From Arthrobacter sp. ISL-95 (lineage in GTDB: Bacteria; Actinomycetota; Actinomycetes; Actinomycetales; Micrococcaceae), in contig NZ_JAGGPR010000013.1 of NCBI RefSeq assembly GCF_018613695.1, positions 1-64,000 on the forward strand: a stretch of 64,000 nt of DNA, in the 5' to 3' direction. Positions 60,049 to 64,000 of the stretch are shown here, in pieces. Position numbers and translations under genes: made by a program. How positions within the stretch are numbered: position 1 is the first letter of the stretch; each line of letters opens with the position of its first letter. The notes below the pieces were generated by a model, which saw nothing but the letters and a program-made list of their open reading frames with translations, did no database searches and had not been told where the DNA came from.

Positions 60049-60981
60049 ATGTCTGACTTGCGCGCTAACGTTCCCGCCCTTGGTACTCTGCTGACCGCCA
60101 TGGTCACCCCGTTCACTGAGGACGGCAAGGTGGACTATGACCAAGCCGCAACGCTGGCAGAAAAGCTCGTCCAAGACGGTTGCGACGGACTCGTGGTCAC
60201 CGGCACCACTGGAGAGACCTCAACCCTTACTGATGACGAAAACCTCGGAATGTTCCGGGCAGTCAAAGAGGCCGTTGGTGGCAAGGCTGCCATCATTGCC
60301 GGCACCGGCACCAACGACACCGCCCACTCTGTGCACCTCTCCCAGCGCGCGGCGGAACTCGGCGTCGATGGTCTCCTGATCGTCACCCCTTACTACAACA
60401 AGCCCAGCCAAACGGGCGTTCGTGCACACTTTGAGACGATCGCGTCGGCCACGGACCTGCCCGTCATGCTTTACGACATCCCGGGCCGGTCCTCCATTGC
60501 GATCGCTCCCGAAACCATGATTGAGCTGGCGAAGCACCAGAACATCGTGGCTGTGAAGGACGCCAAAGCGGATTTTGCCGCCGCAACGCGCGTGATGGCT
60601 GAGACGGACCTGGTCTTCTACTCCGGTGATGACGGTTTGACGCTGCAGTGGATGGCGCTCGGCGCCGTCGGCCTGGTGGGCGTTACCACCCACGTAGCCA
60701 CCCGCCGCTTCCGTGAGCTGATCGATGCCGTCAACGCCAGCGACCTCGCCAAGGCAAGGGCCATCAACTTTGAACTGGAACCCGTCATACGTGCAACCAT
60801 GACGCGGGTCCAAGGCGCAGTAGCCGCCAAACAGATTCTCAAGTGGCAGGGAGTCCTGCCCAACTCGGTTGTCCGTTTGCCCCTCGTGGAGCCGGACGCG
60901 GCCGAGATCGAAATCATCCGCGGGGATTTGGCGGAAGCCGGAATGGACTTCGACGTCCAGGACGGTTCCGCCGGAAAGTAG
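60049..60981 (+). CDS. dapA: 4-hydroxy-tetrahydrodipicolinate synthase
   Basis: Condenses pyruvate and aspartate semialdehyde in lysine/DAP synthesis. The 310-aa TIM barrel has the Schiff-base Lys170 (NIVAVKDAK), Tyr142 (MLYDIPGRSS) and the TGTTGE motif at 51-56. The open frame extends upstream into the DUF222 remnant, but MSDLRANVPALGTLLTAMVTPF is the right start. It is followed 6 nt later by rnj. Confidence 0.97.
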   Translation: MSDLRANVPALGTLLTAMVTPFTEDGKVDYDQAATLAEKLVQDGCDGLVVTGTTGETSTLTDDENLGMFRAVKEAVGGKAAIIAGTGTNDTAHSVHLSQRAAELGVDGLLIVTPYYNKPSQTGVRAHFETIASATDLPVMLYDIPGRSSIAIAPETMIELAKHQNIVAVKDAKADFAAATRVMAETDLVFYSGDDGLTLQWMALGAVGLVGVTTHVATRRFRELIDAVNASDLAKARAINFELEPVIRATMTRVQGAVAAKQILKWQGVLPNSVVRLPLVEPDAAEIEIIRGDLAEAGMDFDVQDGSAGK

Positions 60982-60987
60982 CAAAAC

Positions 60988-62679
60988 ATGACCCAAACCG
61001 CCCTTCCCGGACTGGTTACTCCGCCGAAACTGCCTCAAGGCACGCTGCGGATTGTCCCGCTCGGTGGACTGGGAGAGATCGGCCGTAACATGGCGGTCTT
61101 CGAAATCAACGGCAAACTGCTGGTGGTTGACTGCGGCGTGCTCTTCCCCGAAGAGACCCAGCCCGGCGTCGACTTGATCCTGCCTGATTTCTCGTACATC
61201 GAGGACCGGCTGCAGGACATCGTAGGCGTCGTGCTGACCCATGGTCACGAGGACCACATTGGTGCGGTTCCCTACCTCCTCCGCCTCAAGGCTGACATCC
61301 CCCTGATCGGATCCCAGCTGACCCTTGCCTTGGTGGAAGCCAAGCTTCAGGAACACCGGATCAAGCCGTACACGCTGACCGTCACTGAGGGGCAGGTTGA
61401 GCAGTTCGGCCCGTTCGAGTGCGAGTTCGTAGCAGTCAACCACTCCATTCCTGATGCCTTGGCTGTCTTCATCCGCACAGAGGGCGGAAATGTCCTCCAC
61501 ACGGGCGACTTCAAGATGGATCAGCTGCCGCTGGATGGCCGTATCACGGACCTCCGCCACTTCGCCCGCTTGGGTGAAGAGGGTGTGGACCTGTTCATGG
61601 CAGACTCCACCAACGCTGACGTGCCGGGCTTCACCACAGCCGAAAAAGAAATCGGCCCTACCCTGGACCGGTTGTTCGGACAGGCCAGGAAGCGCATCAT
61701 CGTGGCCTCCTTCTCGTCCCACGTCCACCGTGTCCAGCAGGTTCTCGATGCCGCAGCCAAGCACAACCGCAAGGTGGCTTTCGTTGGCCGTTCGATGGTC
61801 CGCAACATGGCCATCGCCGCCAAGCTCGGGTACCTGGATGTCCCGGAAGGCATCCTGGTTGACATCAAGAACATCGACAACATGCCGGACGACCGCGTAG
61901 TCCTCATGTCCACAGGCTCGCAGGGTGAGCCAATGGCAGCGCTGTCCCGCATGGCCAACGGCGATCACCGTGTGATTGTGGGCAAGGGCGATACCGTGAT
62001 CCTGGCTTCGAGCCTTATCCCGGGCAATGAAAACGCCGTTTTCCGCATCATCAACGGCCTTCTGAAACTCGGCGCAGACGTCATCCATAAGGGCACTGCA
62101 AAAGTCCACGTTTCCGGGCACGCGGCCGCCGGTGAATTGCTTTATTGCTACAACATCCTCGAGCCCCTCAATGCCATGCCCGTCCACGGTGAAACGCGCC
62201 ACCTCATTGCCAACGGCAACATTGCGCTCGAATCGGGCGTTCCGTCCGAGGGCATCATCCTGAGCGACAACGGCACAGTCATCGACCTCAAAGACCACAA
62301 GGCAAACGTGGTGGGTCAGGTGGAAGTGGGCTTCGTCTACGTGGACGGTTCCAGCGTGGGCGAGATTACCGACGCCGACCTCAAGGATCGCCGCGTCCTG
62401 GGGGATGAGGGCTTCATTTCCGTTATCACGGTCATCAGCCGCACCACCGGCAAGATCGTGTCCGGCCCGGAGATCCACGCCCGTGGCGTAGCCGAGGATG
62501 ATTCGGTGTTTGACGAGATCATTCCCAAGATCAACGCCGCACTCGAAGAAGCTGTGCTTAACCACACAGATCACACCAACCACCAGCTGCAGCAAGTGGT
62601 CCGCAGGATCATCGGCACCTGGGTCAACCGCAAGCTTCGCCGCCGCCCCATGATTATCCCGGTAGTCCTGGAAGCGTAA
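60988..62679 (+). CDS. rnj: Ribonuclease J
   Basis: Endo- and 5'-3' exoribonuclease of the beta-CASP metallo-beta-lactamase family. The 563-aa protein has the zinc motif THGHEDHIGA (His85, His87, Asp89, His90), LHTGDFKMDQ, the beta-CASP segment KRIIVASFSSHVHRVQQVLDAA and the C-terminal VHVSGHAAAGELL. It starts 6 nt after dapA. The dapA-rnj pair is usual in actinobacteria. Confidence 0.96.
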   Translation: MTQTALPGLVTPPKLPQGTLRIVPLGGLGEIGRNMAVFEINGKLLVVDCGVLFPEETQPGVDLILPDFSYIEDRLQDIVGVVLTHGHEDHIGAVPYLLRLKADIPLIGSQLTLALVEAKLQEHRIKPYTLTVTEGQVEQFGPFECEFVAVNHSIPDALAVFIRTEGGNVLHTGDFKMDQLPLDGRITDLRHFARLGEEGVDLFMADSTNADVPGFTTAEKEIGPTLDRLFGQARKRIIVASFSSHVHRVQQVLDAAAKHNRKVAFVGRSMVRNMAIAAKLGYLDVPEGILVDIKNIDNMPDDRVVLMSTGSQGEPMAALSRMANGDHRVIVGKGDTVILASSLIPGNENAVFRIINGLLKLGADVIHKGTAKVHVSGHAAAGELLYCYNILEPLNAMPVHGETRHLIANGNIALESGVPSEGIILSDNGTVIDLKDHKANVVGQVEVGFVYVDGSSVGEITDADLKDRRVLGDEGFISVITVISRTTGKIVSGPEIHARGVAEDDSVFDEIIPKINAALEEAVLNHTDHTNHQLQQVVRRIIGTWVNRKLRRRPMIIPVVLEA

Positions 62680-62697
62680 CCGCCCGGCAACATGAAT

Positions 62698-62741
62698 CCC
62701 CAAGGGGGCCTGAAATCCGCGGATTTCAGGCCCCCTTGGGG
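62698..62741. terminator. Perfect 44-nt palindrome after rnj
   Basis: The sequence from CCCCAAGGGGGCCTGAAATC at 62698 to GGATTTCAGGCCCCCTTGGG ending at 62740 (plus one G) is an exact inverted repeat with 22-bp arms and no spacer. It follows the rnj stop by 18 nt and directly touches the -10 element of ftsK. A terminator is the simplest role, although there is no T-run. Confidence 0.75.
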
Positions 62742-62747
62742 TAGCGT
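62742..62747 (+). promoter_or_regulatory. -10 element of ftsK (leaderless)
   Basis: TAGCGT ends 7 nt before ATG 62755 and starts one base after the palindrome ends. A -35 element would then lie inside the palindrome. Confidence 0.45.
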
Positions 62748-62754
62748 GGCACTT

Positions 62755-64000
62755 ATGGCGACCCGTACTACCTCCACGCCACGAGGCAGCTCCAGCAGCA
62801 AATCCGGCGGCACAGGCCGGAGCACAGCCGCATCCAAAACCAGCGCATCCGCCAGTAAAAGCGGTCGAGGCAGCACTGCCCGCACCAAGCAGGCGGCCGC
62901 CGTCGAGCCCCAAGCGCCGCTGCCGCTGCGCATGCTGTCAGGTTTCTGGCAGGGGATCGGCCATGTCGTAGGCGCCGGTGTCCGGCGAATCGGCTATGAC
63001 GTCAGCGATCTCCACCCCGCCGACCGCCGGGATGGCGCAGCCCTGTTCAATCTGGTGTTGGGCATCGCGATCGCCACCTTTGCCTGGTGGGGGCTGACCG
63101 GCTGGCTTCCGGACATGGTCTATAGCGTCGTCAACGGCACCTTCGGATGGATGTCCCTCATCCTGCCGTTCATGCTGTTCGTCTGCGCTTTCCGTCTCTT
63201 CCGCAAGCCGCAGGACGGACGCGGCAACAACCGGGTGGGCATCGGCTTCATGATCATGACCTTGGCCGGCTCCGGCCTGGCCCATGTCATCGGCGGCCTG
63301 CCCACCGTTGCGGACGGTTTCGACGGCTTGCGCAAGGCCGGCGGAATGCTGGGCTTCCTGGCAGCTGCTCCCTTGGCTGCGATCCACGTAGCTGTGCCCA
63401 TTGTTTTGTACGGGCTGCTGGCGTTTGTGTCCCTGTTGATCGTCACAGCCACGCCGTTCGGTGCCATCCCGTCCCGCATCCGGGGCGCCTACGAGCACCT
63501 CATGGGCGTCGACCTCATGGACGAGTCCGGCAAGGACGCCCATGACCGCAGCTACCTCTACGAAAATGAGGCCGCCGCCAAGCCCAAGAAGAAAAAGCGT
63601 ATGCGCTTCTTCGGCAAGGACGAGGAACCTGACACCAGCTTGGAAGGCTACGTCGGTGACGAGGCTTTCGAGCACGCTATTGTGGACGACGACGAAAATC
63701 CGGATGCGTCTGCACCACGGGTTCCGCCGGGCGTGCGTCGTCCAACACAGGCGGAAATTGCTGTCGAGAAGATCAAGGCCGCCCAAGGCCTGGGAACAAC
63801 CCCCGGGATCGAGAACCCCACCGAAGCCATCCCGATCCTTACCCCTGAGATGCCCGCACCCGCACCTCCGGTTGCGCAGGTTCCGGCGAAACCTGCGGGA
63901 GCACCCCTCCCGCAAACGCCCATCCCGCAGCGTACAGAGCAACTGTCCTTGGCGGGCGACGTCACCTACACCTTGCCGGCCTCGGACTACCTGACGCCGG
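62755..64000 (+). CDS. ftsK: DNA translocase FtsK/SpoIIIE family, N-terminal part (cut by window edge)
   Basis: The first 415 codons are visible. A Ser/Thr/Lys-rich N-terminus of about 50 residues is followed by four membrane helices (about 85-105, 120-142, 160-180, 195-235) and a linker rich in acidic residues and Pro (KKKKRMRFFGKDEEPD, PTEAIPILTPEMPAPAPP). The RecA-like motor domain lies beyond the window. The QLSLAGDVTYTLPASDYL segment just before the edge is the usual start of the motor part (YxLPxxxLL). Start ATG 62755. Confidence 0.9.
   Translation, partial: MATRTTSTPRGSSSSKSGGTGRSTAASKTSASASKSGRGSTARTKQAAAVEPQAPLPLRMLSGFWQGIGHVVGAGVRRIGYDVSDLHPADRRDGAALFNLVLGIAIATFAWWGLTGWLPDMVYSVVNGTFGWMSLILPFMLFVCAFRLFRKPQDGRGNNRVGIGFMIMTLAGSGLAHVIGGLPTVADGFDGLRKAGGMLGFLAAAPLAAIHVAVPIVLYGLLAFVSLLIVTATPFGAIPSRIRGAYEHLMGVDLMDESGKDAHDRSYLYENEAAAKPKKKKRMRFFGKDEEPDTSLEGYVGDEAFEHAIVDDDENPDASAPRVPPGVRRPTQAEIAVEKIKAAQGLGTTPGIENPTEAIPILTPEMPAPAPPVAQVPAKPAGAPLPQTPIPQRTEQLSLAGDVTYTLPASDYLTP

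Noticed and set aside
60220..62913. Minus-strand open frame of 897 codons opposite dapA and rnj
   Set aside because: It is the antisense of two clear genes with strong motifs. In high-GC DNA the antisense frame in phase with third codon positions is often open; its product has no recognisable domain.

Overview
The window looks like a chromosome segment of a high-GC Gram-positive actinobacterium, most likely Arthrobacter or Paenarthrobacter (Micrococcaceae). The evidence is the strong G/C bias at third codon positions, frequent GTG starts, many ATGA/GTGA stop-start overlaps, a long Ala/Pro/Gly/Arg-rich IF2 N-terminus, RNase J beside dapA, and a DUF222/HNH-family gene of the kind multicopy in this group. 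I saw no rRNA, tRNA, CRISPR array, complete insertion sequence or prophage.

Layout. 1-563: start of a DUF222/HNH-type gene running off the left edge. 656-9334: a TetR regulator divergent from a leucine-catabolism operon (methylcrotonyl-CoA carboxylase beta and alpha, acyl-CoA dehydrogenase, 3-oxoacid CoA-transferase A and B, MaoC hydratase, CitE-like lyase). 9420-17010: a trehalose/sugar-type module (binding protein, two permeases, two Gfo/Idh/MocA dehydrogenases, a ThuA protein) with a divergent LacI regulator. 16981-18441: a lipase maturation factor-like membrane protein. 18545-28771: dxr, rip, a YciI gene, ispG, a GNAT gene, a TetR/ABC-2 efflux operon, a short candidate gene, proS and a TSUP transporter. 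28786-32525: aspartate dehydrogenase, an aminoglycoside-kinase-like protein, a VIT-family transporter and a DUF4439 protein. 32631-47301: the conserved rimP-nusA-ylxR-infB-rbfA block, then a deaminase, an aminotransferase, truB, two small membrane proteins, ribF, rpsO, pnp and an M16 peptidase. 47390-55877: a DUF1579 gene and the molybdenum cofactor region (moaD, moaA, a two-component system, a sulfite-oxidase-type molybdoenzyme, moeA, moaC, mog, moaE). 55929-64000: dapB, a small membrane protein, an acyltransferase-like membrane protein, an SGNH hydrolase, a degraded DUF222 gene behind an SOS box, dapA, rnj, and the start of ftsK.

How the parts work together. The first operon would take isovaleryl-CoA to acetyl-CoA and acetoacetate and then activate the acetoacetate; its gene content matches the Mycobacterium tuberculosis Rv2498c-Rv2506 region. 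The sugar module imports a carbohydrate and probably oxidises it through keto-sugar chemistry, but carries no ATPase of its own. The Moco genes surround a membrane-anchored molybdoenzyme translated in overlap with its own sensor kinase and response regulator.

The most interesting non-coding signals are: about a dozen starts lying 6-8 nt after a TANNNT -10 element (apparent leaderless genes), including a back-to-back pair at 40118/40153; regulator operators visible as palindromes over promoters (mcc operon, ABC-2 operon, LacI sites); a promoter with a CRP-like site ahead of a 37-codon candidate gene; an SOS box before a decayed DUF222 gene; a perfect 44-nt palindrome before ftsK; and short in-frame tandem repeats at the ends or linkers of several genes. 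I found no clearly new multi-gene defence or mobile system; most genes belong to recognised families.
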